Of a stretch of DNA of 32,857 nt, positions 23,061 to 30,576 are shown in pieces (the stretch's first letter is position 1; each line of letters opens with the position of its first letter). The translations under genes were made by a program, and so were the position numbers. The notes beneath the pieces were generated by a model. The model was not told the DNA's origin and made no database searches. It saw only the letters and a program-made list of their open reading frames with translations. Source of the stretch: CAXMPK01 sp964195405. Lineage in GTDB: Bacteria > Actinomycetota > Acidimicrobiia > Spongiisociales > ZC4RG35. The stretch covers positions 1 through 32,857 of the forward strand of contig CAXMPK010000296.1 in NCBI GenBank assembly GCA_964195405.1. Direction: 5' to 3'.

Positions 23061-24074
23061 ATGGAAATCGCCGATCTGATCGAGATTGCCTTGGCGAAGA
23101 TTGACCCTCAGCGTGTGGAAATGGCTGCCCTCGAGCCTGTTGTGGTGTCCACCGAAGCGGTAGGTGGTATCGCCAACATCATCTCGGAACTGGTCGACAA
23201 TTCCGCCAAGTTCTCAGACGATGATGAGAAGGTTCGAGTCACCGGGCTGGTAGAGCCCGACGGGTATTTGATTTCTGTCTCGGACAACGGTGTTGGTATG
23301 TCACAAGAGCGGATAGCGGCTCTCAACAGCCTGCTCGAAGAGCCAAGTGCTTTTGGCAATCACCATGAGACAACACTTGGCATATACCTGGTAGCGGGGT
23401 TGGCTGTCCGCCACGGAATCTCGGTGCGCCTCGTGCCGGGGGTGCCTGGGGTGACTGCCCGAGTCTCGATTCCGGCCGGCCTCATTGAAGACTCGGACTT
23501 GGCCATCAAAAACCAGAGCGAGCCACCAACTTCGAATGACTCTGCCGAAGCCCCGTCCTCGCTGTCAGAGCTGTATTGGTCGACTCGTCGGACCGTCGAC
23601 ACTGCGCCTGCACCGGTTGGGCCTAATGGCGAGGGTGAGAAAGCTCTTTTCGGTTACTCAGATGCCGAAGACCGGGACGATCAGAGCCAAGGGCGGCAAG
23701 CCTTTGCGGCGACCACGAAAAAGAACCCGGAAACCCAGGCTTTTCTGGAAAGGGTTTTCGCCCCACTGATGAAGAAGGAGCCCGATCTTCCCAAGGCCCT
23801 GATTAACTCATCGACACCAACCGGACGAGTCGTCCAGAGAGAGACCGATCCGGTCATATCGGTGGAGGCAGTTGAGGCAGACTCGGGCAAGCCCCTTGAT
23901 TTGGCGACTCTCCAAATGCGGGCGCCAGGTGAGAGCTTCTCGGAGTCAGAAGACGACCGCCTGAATACCAAAGCAGGTGAGGGGGCGGTTGACATCAAGT
24001 CGGCGCTTTCTGACTATGACAAAGGCAGACGGGCAGCCGAACAGACTGACCACCTTGAGGACGGGGATCAGTAA
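23061..24074 (+). CDS. ATPase-only CvnA paralogue
   Basis: 337 residues. The sequence aligns with CvnA from its residue 237 onwards: MEIADLIEIALAKIDPQRVEMAALEP against EMSDVVRAAVSEVDDYQRIELLALEP. HATPase N-box Asn47 (ISELVDNSAKFS), G1 DNGVGMS (Asp75), LGIYLVAGLAVRHGI and LVPGVPGVTARV follow. There are no membrane helices, HAMP or DHp helices. The disordered C-terminal region ends with IKSALSDYDKGRRAAE (312-327), matching the CvnA tail. The open frame reaches 22953, but those extra residues match nothing in CvnA. The ATG at 23061 is preferred, though its ribosome-binding site (GGGG) is weak. It could be a soluble regulator competing with or partnering CvnA, or a 5'-truncated duplicate still under selection. 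Confidence 0.82.
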   Translation: MEIADLIEIALAKIDPQRVEMAALEPVVVSTEAVGGIANIISELVDNSAKFSDDDEKVRVTGLVEPDGYLISVSDNGVGMSQERIAALNSLLEEPSAFGNHHETTLGIYLVAGLAVRHGISVRLVPGVPGVTARVSIPAGLIEDSDLAIKNQSEPPTSNDSAEAPSSLSELYWSTRRTVDTAPAPVGPNGEGEKALFGYSDAEDRDDQSQGRQAFAATTKKNPETQAFLERVFAPLMKKEPDLPKALINSSTPTGRVVQRETDPVISVEAVEADSGKPLDLATLQMRAPGESFSESEDDRLNTKAGEGAVDIKSALSDYDKGRRAAEQTDHLEDGDQ

Positions 24075-24140
24075 GTCATCCTTGGTTTGGGTCTGATGTG
24101 CAACCTGATCTGATGCCGCCCTGGCACTAGGTCGTGAGTT

Positions 24141-24180
24141 CGGCAATCCACGGCAATCCACCCTAATCCACGGAAATCCA
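24141..24180 (+). repeat. Four 10-bp direct repeats before hairpin copy 3
   Basis: The units CGGCAATCCA, CGGCAATCCA, CCCTAATCCA and CGGAAATCCA follow without gaps at exactly 10-bp period, all ending AATCCA. They abut hairpin repeat copy 3 (3 bp between). One unit (TGGCAATCCA) stands in the same position before copy 2 at 18503-18512. They may be binding sites spaced near one helical turn, or replication-slippage growth at the edge of the repeat element. Confidence 0.8.
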
Positions 24181-24183
24181 CCC

Positions 24184-24230
24184 TTCTGTGAAGGTTATTG
24201 CGGCTATAGGCCCAGAAAAGCTTCACAGAA
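24184..24230. repeat. Dispersed hairpin repeat, copy 3
   Basis: Arms TTCTGTGAAG (24184-24193) and CTTCACAGAA (24221-24230) with a 27-nt loop holding GGCTATAGGCCCAG. The flanks match copy 2. It lies between the CvnA paralogue and the cyclase gene, in the same orientation as copy 2, so the two copies bracket 18.5-24.2 kb as direct repeats. Confidence 0.92.
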
Positions 24231-24256
24231 CGGATCTGGATACCGGGATCGCCTCG

Positions 24257-26851
24257 ATGGATTCGTGGCAGACTCCACCAAGAATGGTTGCACCGCTCCC
24301 GACCGGCACTGTCACCTTCCTTTTCACCGACATCGAAGGGTCGACCCGGCTGGCCCAGAAGTTTGGGGCCGACTACGCGCAGTTGGTTGCTGACCACTTC
24401 TCGATCATCCGCGCCGAGATCGAGCGGGAGGATGGGGTGAAGGTCAACACCACCGGTGACGGTGTGTTTGCCGTCTTTCCCAGCGCTGTCGACGCAATGA
24501 CAGCAGCCGCGGCCATTCAGCGTCAGATGTATGCCAAGGATTGGCCAGAGGGAGGAGATGTCAAGGTCAGGGTTGGCGCAAACACCGGCGAGGCGACAGT
24601 GTCCGACGACGACTATGTCGGTGTTGATGTCCACAAGGCCGCCCGAATCATGTCGGCGGGTCACGGTGGTCAAGTTCTGACCAGCGAACCAACCCGTTTG
24701 CTCGCGGGTGACGGTTTCGAATTCAGATCACTCGGTCGCCACCTTCTCCGCGGTCTCGAGACCGATGAGTCGGTTTCTCAGCTGATGATTCCTGGCATGC
24801 CCTCCGACTTCCCACCGCTCAACACTGCCACGGCCATCCCCAACAACCTTCCTACCCGGGTCTCGTCGATCATCGGCCGCGACGGTGACATCGAGGCGAT
24901 CACCGGGCTGATAGATGAGCATCGTCTGGTCACGATCCTGGGCCCCGGCGGTGTGGGTAAAACCAGCCTCGCGGTGACAATTGGCAGTCGGGTTGTTGAC
25001 GGCTTTCCGGGTGGGGTCACTTTTGTCGACCTGTCAGGGGTGTCCGAGCCCACCTTTGTCATCCCCTCTGTTGCCAGCGCCATCGGGGTCGATATCAAGA
25101 CAGTGGAAGGACTCTCCGAACGGCTCGGCGAGACGAAGACCCTTCTGGTGATCGACAACTTCGAGCAAGTGGTGGGAGCCGCTGAGGACATCGGGCGTCT
25201 TATGGGTGCGAGTGGAGACGTGCAGCTTCTCGTTACCAGCCAGGTGCCCCTGCGTTTGCCGGCGGAGCATCGATATGTGCTGTCGGCACTCCAGGTGAAT
25301 GGCTCGGCCGACTCAGCGAGTGTCCGACTCTTCTACGAGAGAGCTCGGGCGGCAGATCCTTCATTCTCGCCTGATCTCGACGAGGTGACGGCCTTGGTTG
25401 GCCGCCTCGAAGGTCTGCCTTTGGCGATTGAACTTGTGGCATCTCGAGCCAACCTGTTGTCCCCCGGCGAGATGTTGGAGCGACTCGACGAGGGAAGCCT
25501 GACCTACTCGGCACCAGTTGGCGTCCCTGAAAGACATCAATCGCTCACAGATGCCCTCGAATGGAGTTATGGCCTCCTCGACGAAGTGACCCAAACCGCG
25601 TTCCGCCGTCTCTCTGTTTTTGCCGGTGACACCGCCCTGTCTGCTGCAGAGGAGGTCGCCGGGGACGTGGTCGTGGCCGACGCTCTCACAGCTATCGGTG
25701 AGCTTGTGGATCGGTCGCTCTTGGTCCGCTTGCCCGGGTCGACATCGAGGTTTCGGATGCTGGACGGGATCCGCCTATTCGGACGTCACCAACTTGGCGA
25801 ATCGGGCGAAGCCGAGGAGATAGAAGATCGTTTCGTGGCCTACTTCATCCGCGCCTCGAGGGAGGCATACAAGGGCCTGCAATCGGACAAAGGCGAGTGG
25901 TGGCAGTCTCATCTCGACGCCGGTTTCGCCAATCTGAGGGAGGTGTTGTCGATCCTTCATGGAAATCAGGACGCAGCGCAGGGTCTGGAATTGCTTGGCA
26001 ACACCTGGCGCTTCTATCAAAGCCGGGGACATCTCGTGGAGTTCGAACTCTGGCTGAATCGTTTCTTTGAAATTCCTGTTGGCAGTGATCATGGCGAGGG
26101 ATTCGTGAAGGGTTTAATGGGCCGAGCCGCTCTCGAGTACTGGCGCGAAGAGCCCGATCTGGCAATCACGGACTACGAACTTGCGGTGGCGAGGGCTCGC
26201 AAGCTAGAGGCTCCCGACCTCATCGCCGATGCTCTGTACGGCCTGGGAACGTCTCTGATCATTGATGGTCGCGGTGGTGAAGCTGCTCCGCATCTGGATG
26301 AGGCTCGTGCGATGTATATCGAATTGGGAGATATGGGTGGCTTGGCTGACATCGTGGCTGGTGATGCCTGGGTTACCGCAAGTGTCAGCGGTTTTGCCGG
26401 GTTGGGGCCCGCTTTTGAGCGCAGCGGCGACTTGTACCAACAGGCCGGGAGGCAAATTCAGGCCACCCAGGGGAAGTTCGCTCAGGCGGCTGTCGCTCTC
26501 ACCGAGAATCGCCTTGACGATGCCCGGGACTTGGCCCGGGCTGGGCTTGCACGTGGAGTAGATCTGAGTGATTTGTTCCTTCAGACCTGGGGTCTGGAAT
26601 ACGCGGCGAGCGTCGCGTTGGAGTACGACGACGTCGAGTTCGCTGGGTTGCTTTTCGGGGCCGCCGAAGCCGAGCGTGAGAGGATCGGTGGCGGTTGGGG
26701 TCCCGGGACCATCGGGTTGGACAATGCCCGAGATGTGCTGGTGGAGCGACTGGGAGAGGCTGGCGCCGAGGAACTGATCTCGCCGGGTCGACTCATGAAT
26801 CTGGCCGAGGGAGTTGAGTTGGCGCTGACGACTTTGACTAAGCCGGGTTAG
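24257..26851 (+). CDS. Class III nucleotide cyclase domain fused to STAND-type ATPase and TPR-like region
   Basis: 864 residues. 1-180: class III cyclase homology domain, with FTDIEGST (metal Asp25), NTTGDGVFAVF (Asp68) and VDVHKAARIMSAGHGG (Arg130). The usual base-specifying Lys is Asn64 and the usual Asn of the VNxAAR motif is His126, so substrate and activity are uncertain. 200-480: NB-ARC/STAND ATPase with Walker A GPGGVGKTS (229-237), Walker B LLVIDNFE (Asp300) and a GLPLAIELVASR motif. The remaining part is helical and TPR-like. The architecture resembles mycobacterial cyclase-ATPase regulators but has no C-terminal LuxR helix-turn-helix. The frame extends back to a GTG inside hairpin copy 3 (24188). 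ATG 24257 or 24284 are better starts, though neither has a strong ribosome-binding site. Confidence 0.88.
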   Translation: MDSWQTPPRMVAPLPTGTVTFLFTDIEGSTRLAQKFGADYAQLVADHFSIIRAEIEREDGVKVNTTGDGVFAVFPSAVDAMTAAAAIQRQMYAKDWPEGGDVKVRVGANTGEATVSDDDYVGVDVHKAARIMSAGHGGQVLTSEPTRLLAGDGFEFRSLGRHLLRGLETDESVSQLMIPGMPSDFPPLNTATAIPNNLPTRVSSIIGRDGDIEAITGLIDEHRLVTILGPGGVGKTSLAVTIGSRVVDGFPGGVTFVDLSGVSEPTFVIPSVASAIGVDIKTVEGLSERLGETKTLLVIDNFEQVVGAAEDIGRLMGASGDVQLLVTSQVPLRLPAEHRYVLSALQVNGSADSASVRLFYERARAADPSFSPDLDEVTALVGRLEGLPLAIELVASRANLLSPGEMLERLDEGSLTYSAPVGVPERHQSLTDALEWSYGLLDEVTQTAFRRLSVFAGDTALSAAEEVAGDVVVADALTAIGELVDRSLLVRLPGSTSRFRMLDGIRLFGRHQLGESGEAEEIEDRFVAYFIRASREAYKGLQSDKGEWWQSHLDAGFANLREVLSILHGNQDAAQGLELLGNTWRFYQSRGHLVEFELWLNRFFEIPVGSDHGEGFVKGLMGRAALEYWREEPDLAITDYELAVARARKLEAPDLIADALYGLGTSLIIDGRGGEAAPHLDEARAMYIELGDMGGLADIVAGDAWVTASVSGFAGLGPAFERSGDLYQQAGRQIQATQGKFAQAAVALTENRLDDARDLARAGLARGVDLSDLFLQTWGLEYAASVALEYDDVEFAGLLFGAAEAERERIGGGWGPGTIGLDNARDVLVERLGEAGAEELISPGRLMNLAEGVELALTTLTKPG

Positions 26852-27093
26852 TTCAGTCTTCTCATGCCGGACACCCTCTTGTCGCGTTCATCGGCGCATG
26901 CCTGACAGATGGGGAGACCCTGGTAGTCGCGAGACGGAACCCAGACCTTGCCGCATAGAGCCTTGATCGGCTCCCCACCGGCATAGCCACGCATCTGTTG
27001 GTCTTTGGTGACGATGTGGGCGACGTGATCCGAATCGCCGTCACTGGTTTTCGTCTCGGGTGTGGGCAGTGTTTTGGAACCACGGTCAGTCAT
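26848..27093 (-). CDS. DUF3039 protein
   Basis: 81 residues. The HIVTKDQQMRGYAGGEPIKALCGKVWVPSRD stretch followed by PICQACADERD is the characteristic actinobacterial DUF3039 pattern, with three cysteines (CGK, CxxC) that could bind a metal. Function unknown. The ATG at 27093 (MTDRGSKTLP) is chosen over an in-frame TTG nine bases upstream. Its TAA overlaps the TAG of the cyclase gene, and its start lies 64 bp from the divergent phosphatase-family gene. Confidence 0.88.
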   Translation of the reverse strand: MTDRGSKTLPTPETKTSDGDSDHVAHIVTKDQQMRGYAGGEPIKALCGKVWVPSRDYQGLPICQACADERDKRVSGMRRLN

Positions 27094-27157
27094 CGATCTC
27101 AATGGTACGTCGTCGCGGTCAGGCCAACGTCGGACATTGGTCTACTGTCTCGCCGCT

Positions 27158-27829
27158 ATGGGTGGATCGATCCGGGTGATGACATCAAACCTTCTCCACG
27201 GCGGCGCCGATGTCGATGGCTATCGCGAGGTGTTGGATCGGGTTGAGCCCGACGTGGTGGTCACCCAGGAGCTCGGTCACGGTTATGTCGAGGTGCTGAC
27301 CGAGCGGTTTCCCAACCACTCGCTACACCCGGCCGACGACTTCACCGGACGGGGTATAGCAACCCATCTCGACGTTGAGTTCGGAAGTATTGCCATGCCG
27401 GTTCGCCCGGGAACGTCCGCGATTCTGGACGTGGCGGGCCAACAGTGGGATCTGGCCGGAGTCCATCTGGTCAATCCGATCGATTTTCCCTGGTGGACTT
27501 CGGTCAAGGTCAGGGGCGAACAGCTTCAGGCCATCGAGCAATGGGGCGCCAAGAGGAGTGGGCAGGTGCTTATCGCAGGGGATTTCAACGCCAGTCCCCG
27601 CTGGCCGGCATATCGGTTCATGGCAGAGCGATGGACCGACCTGGCAGCAGAACATGCCTCGGCTTCAGGGAGACGTCCCGAGCCAACCTGGGCCTGGCGA
27701 CCGGGTTGGCGTCGCATGCTTCGGATCGACCATGTCTTTGGATCGGGGCTGGTGGCCACCGATTCGGAGATTGTTCCGATGAGGGGGTCGGATCACGCTG
27801 CGGTATGGGTAGATGTGGTCGAGGGGTAA
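27158..27829 (+). CDS. Endonuclease/exonuclease/phosphatase-family protein
   Basis: 223 residues, compact for the family. Metal and catalytic motifs in order: TSNLLHGG (Asn), VVTQEL (metal Glu), GDFNAS (Asp/Asn), RIDHVFGS and GSDHAAVWVDV (C-terminal Asp-His). The fold covers nucleases, phosphodiesterases and inositol-phosphate or sphingomyelin phosphatases; the substrate cannot be chosen. No signal peptide, so probably cytoplasmic. The frame opens at 27062, but the part before ATG 27158 has no homology; a second ATG is at 27179. No ribosome-binding site is seen, and a leaderless transcript is possible. Confidence 0.82.
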   Translation: MGGSIRVMTSNLLHGGADVDGYREVLDRVEPDVVVTQELGHGYVEVLTERFPNHSLHPADDFTGRGIATHLDVEFGSIAMPVRPGTSAILDVAGQQWDLAGVHLVNPIDFPWWTSVKVRGEQLQAIEQWGAKRSGQVLIAGDFNASPRWPAYRFMAERWTDLAAEHASASGRRPEPTWAWRPGWRRMLRIDHVFGSGLVATDSEIVPMRGSDHAAVWVDVVEG

Positions 27830-27855
27830 AACGCTTGCTGCCTACCGGGTGACGG

Positions 27856-28863
27856 TCAGGCTTTTGCGAGTCGGCGCAACTCGGGGAGGAGTTCCTTGCC
27901 AACCATGTCGATTGTCTTGGAAGCGTCGGTGCTAGCGATTTGCACGGAGACGTAATCGGCATCCACATTGGTCACAAGCGGCGAGTAGGCCTCCACCAGA
28001 CCTTCTATCGAGTTCACAATTGTGTACTGGCCAAGGATCTCACCACGATCCATGTCATCTGCGCGAAGCCGTAGCACCATGGGATCCACAACCTCGAGAC
28101 GTCCGGGCGCACGCAGCCCCCTCATTGAGCCGAGTGCCGCCCACGCCTCATCATCGTCGTTCGCAAAGACGACCCATCGAGTCGCCATCACCGTTCCGCT
28201 TCGTGAGGCGTCTTCGGCCGCGCCGGCAAACGGCTCGATTACTCGCTCTCGTGTCACCGCGGGGTCTTTGACGCTTGTGATCACTCCGTCCGCTGACGAT
28301 CCGGCGAATGCGGCTGACTTAGGCCCACCAGCTGCCATCAAGATTGGAACGGGTCTTGTCGGAGGGCTGTACAACCGAGCCTTGTCCAAGGTGTAGTACT
28401 GGCCTTCGAAGTCGACCTTTTCCCCTGAGAACAGTCGGTACATGATCTCCAGCGCCTCACCCATCCGCTCAATCCGCTCCTTGTACCCGGGGAAAGAGAA
28501 TCCGAGGGGCCCCTCGTTGATATTCTCGCCAGTTCCGACGCCCAACAGAAACCGGCCTCCGCTGATTCGATCGACGGTCGCCGCAGCTTGAGCGATTAGG
28601 CCAGGGTGGTAGTGGAATAGGGGACAGGTCACACTGGTCGCCAATTCGACTGATTCTGTTTTGGCCGCAACTGCGCCAAGCCACGTCCAGACAAATCCGG
28701 CGGCTGACGTGTCATCCACCCAGGGATGGAAGTGATCGCTCCCGAGAACGACATCGAAACCGACCTCTTCGGCTTGAATCGCCTGTGAGATGAGTTGCTC
28801 TGGCTGGTAGGACTCATGACTACACAACCAACCGAAACGTCGGGTCTCTTGACTAGTTGGCAT
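27856..28863 (-). CDS. F420-dependent oxidoreductase, glucose-6-phosphate dehydrogenase (Fgd)-like
   Basis: 335 residues of the LLM superfamily, closest in pattern to the F420-dependent G6P dehydrogenase group. Features: FGWLCSHESYQPEQLISQAIQAEEVGFD, then GSDHFHPWVDD (the SDHFxPW element of Fgd), TSVTCPLFHYHPGLIAQAAAT, SGGRFLLGVGTGENINE, and the phosphate-region motif GGPKSAAFAG. Fgd oxidises glucose-6-phosphate using coenzyme F420, but members of the group also use other substrates. The ATG at 28863 (MPTSQETRRFGW) is preferred over an extension to 28902 that would run into pgi. Divergent from pgi, with which it shares its promoter region. Confidence 0.83.
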   Translation of the reverse strand: MPTSQETRRFGWLCSHESYQPEQLISQAIQAEEVGFDVVLGSDHFHPWVDDTSAAGFVWTWLGAVAAKTESVELATSVTCPLFHYHPGLIAQAAATVDRISGGRFLLGVGTGENINEGPLGFSFPGYKERIERMGEALEIMYRLFSGEKVDFEGQYYTLDKARLYSPPTRPVPILMAAGGPKSAAFAGSSADGVITSVKDPAVTRERVIEPFAGAAEDASRSGTVMATRWVVFANDDDEAWAALGSMRGLRAPGRLEVVDPMVLRLRADDMDRGEILGQYTIVNSIEGLVEAYSPLVTNVDADYVSVQIASTDASKTIDMVGKELLPELRRLAKA

Positions 28864-28865
28864 AA

Positions 28866-28873
28866 TGTATACA
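28866..28873. promoter_or_regulatory. TGTATACA palindrome in the Fgd-like/pgi divergent region
   Basis: A perfect 8-bp palindrome two bases before the Fgd-like ATG. GTATAC also occurs once upstream of the GntR gene (about 31787). TNGTATACNA-like sites are used by some GntR/FCD regulators, so the GntR at 31837 is a conceivable binder. Short and tentative. Confidence 0.3.
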
Positions 28874-28901
28874 GAGTACATTTCTATGAGTTGTTTGACC
28901 A

Positions 28902-30563
28902 ATGTCGCCTCGAAAAAGTGATTCTGGAGGAGTTTTGAGCGATTTCACGTCGACAAATGAGTGGCAACAGCTTCTGGTGCGTGCTGAGCGGCCGGTGAAT
29001 CTGCGAAACGTCTTCGAGGTCGATCCGACCCGGGCATCCAGGCTGACCATTGAGGTCGGTGATCTGATCGTTGATCTCTCGAAACACCTCGTCGACGAAG
29101 AGATCCTTGCGACGCTGGTTGCCATGGCCGACAGGTCCGGGTTAAGAGAGCGGATCGAAGCCATGTTCAACGGTGAGCACATCAACACCACCGAAGACCG
29201 GGCGGTTCTCCACACTCTCCTCAGAACACCCCGGGATGAGCTTGACGTCGACACACTGGAGCCTGCGCTCGCTTCGGTCCACGAGACCCTCGATCGAATG
29301 GCGGCTTTCGCCGAAGACGTCCGCTTGGGGAAGTGGGTTGGCCACACCGGAACTCGGATCCGTGACGTGGTGAACATTGGCATTGGAGGCTCGGACTTGG
29401 GTCCGGCTATGGCCTACCGAGCATTGCGAGCCCAAAGCCACCCGGAGATCAAAGTCCACTACGTCTCCAATATCGACCCTTCTCATTTGGTTGGCACCCT
29501 GACGGATCTAGATCCTGCAACCACACTTTTCGTGGTCGCGTCGAAGACCTTCACCACTATCGAGACACTCACCAATGCCCAAGCGGCGCGGCAGTGGCTC
29601 GTCGATCGTTCAGGAAATGAAGATTCGGTTGCCAAGCACTTCGTTGCCGTATCAAGCAACCAACAGCTAGTAGGTGAGTTCGGCATCGAGGCGAGCAACA
29701 TGTTCGCCTTTGGTGACTGGGTTGGAGGGCGGTATTCGCTGGGATCAGCGATCGGGCTTTCGCTGATGATCGCAATAGGCCCCTCAGCTTTTCGAGAGAT
29801 GCTCGGTGGGTTCAGAACTATGGACGTTCACTTTCGGGAGACGCCTATCGAAAAAAACGTTCCTGCGCTGATGGCCTTGATCGGAATCTTCTACAGGAAC
29901 GCGATGGAACTCACCAGCTACGCCGTGCTTCCCTACGCCCAGGATCTAGATCGGTTCCCCGCATATCTACAGCAACTCGATATGGAGTCGAACGGTAAGC
30001 GGACTCGCATCAGTGGTGTAGAAGTCGACCTCGACACCGGGCCTGTCCTTTGGGGGGAGCCGGGTACCAATGGCCAGCATGCGTTCTACCAGCTCCTACA
30101 TCAAGGAACCTCGATAGTCCCGGCTGATCTCATCGGCTTCGTTGAGAGCAACGACGAGTTGGGTGCCCAACAGGATCTCCTCGTTGCCAACATGTTCGCC
30201 CAGGCGGAGGCGCTGGCGTTCGGAAGATCGGAGACCGAGGTCTTGGAACGTGACCCGGGAATGGGCCCCGACCTGGTCCCGCATCGGGCTTTCCCCGGGA
30301 ACCGACCGACCACGGTGTTACTCGCTCCGCGGTTGACGCCGTCGGTGTTGGGTCAACTCATTGCCCTTTATGAGCACAAGGTGTTCGTCCAGGGCGCCCT
30401 TTGGGATATCAATTCTTTCGACCAGTGGGGTGTCGAACTGGGTAAACAGCTAGCGGAGAAGGTTTTTGCCGAACTTACATCGGCCCAGACGCCGGACTTG
30501 GCTCACGATGGGTCGACCAATCAGCTGATCACCTTCTACCGCAAGGCTCGCCGCCGCTTGTGA
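28902..30563 (+). CDS. pgi: Glucose-6-phosphate isomerase
   Basis: 553 residues, the normal bacterial length. Signature regions: GIGGSDLGPAMAY (sugar-phosphate binding), SKTFTTIETLTNA, FGDWVGGRYSLGSAIGLS, GxNGQHAFYQLLHQG, and the C-terminal motif GALWDINSFDQWGVELGK with the catalytic Lys. It interconverts glucose-6-phosphate and fructose-6-phosphate. Start: ATG 28902 lacks a ribosome-binding site, whereas TTG 28935 has TGGAGGAG just upstream and would remove 11 residues; both remain open. Divergent from the Fgd-like gene, placing two G6P-using enzymes on one promoter region, while zwf lies 11.8 kb away. Confidence 0.95.
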   Translation: MSPRKSDSGGVLSDFTSTNEWQQLLVRAERPVNLRNVFEVDPTRASRLTIEVGDLIVDLSKHLVDEEILATLVAMADRSGLRERIEAMFNGEHINTTEDRAVLHTLLRTPRDELDVDTLEPALASVHETLDRMAAFAEDVRLGKWVGHTGTRIRDVVNIGIGGSDLGPAMAYRALRAQSHPEIKVHYVSNIDPSHLVGTLTDLDPATTLFVVASKTFTTIETLTNAQAARQWLVDRSGNEDSVAKHFVAVSSNQQLVGEFGIEASNMFAFGDWVGGRYSLGSAIGLSLMIAIGPSAFREMLGGFRTMDVHFRETPIEKNVPALMALIGIFYRNAMELTSYAVLPYAQDLDRFPAYLQQLDMESNGKRTRISGVEVDLDTGPVLWGEPGTNGQHAFYQLLHQGTSIVPADLIGFVESNDELGAQQDLLVANMFAQAEALAFGRSETEVLERDPGMGPDLVPHRAFPGNRPTTVLLAPRLTPSVLGQLIALYEHKVFVQGALWDINSFDQWGVELGKQLAEKVFAELTSAQTPDLAHDGSTNQLITFYRKARRRL

Positions 30564-30576
30564 CTCGCGTTGTGGC

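Noticed and set aside
24141..24180. CRISPR-like array
   Set aside because: The units are 10 bp with no spacers; there are no cas genes.
24188..24256. N-terminal extension of the cyclase protein through hairpin copy 3
   Set aside because: The extension lies in repeat DNA and has no family resemblance; the cyclase domain begins after the ATG at 24257.
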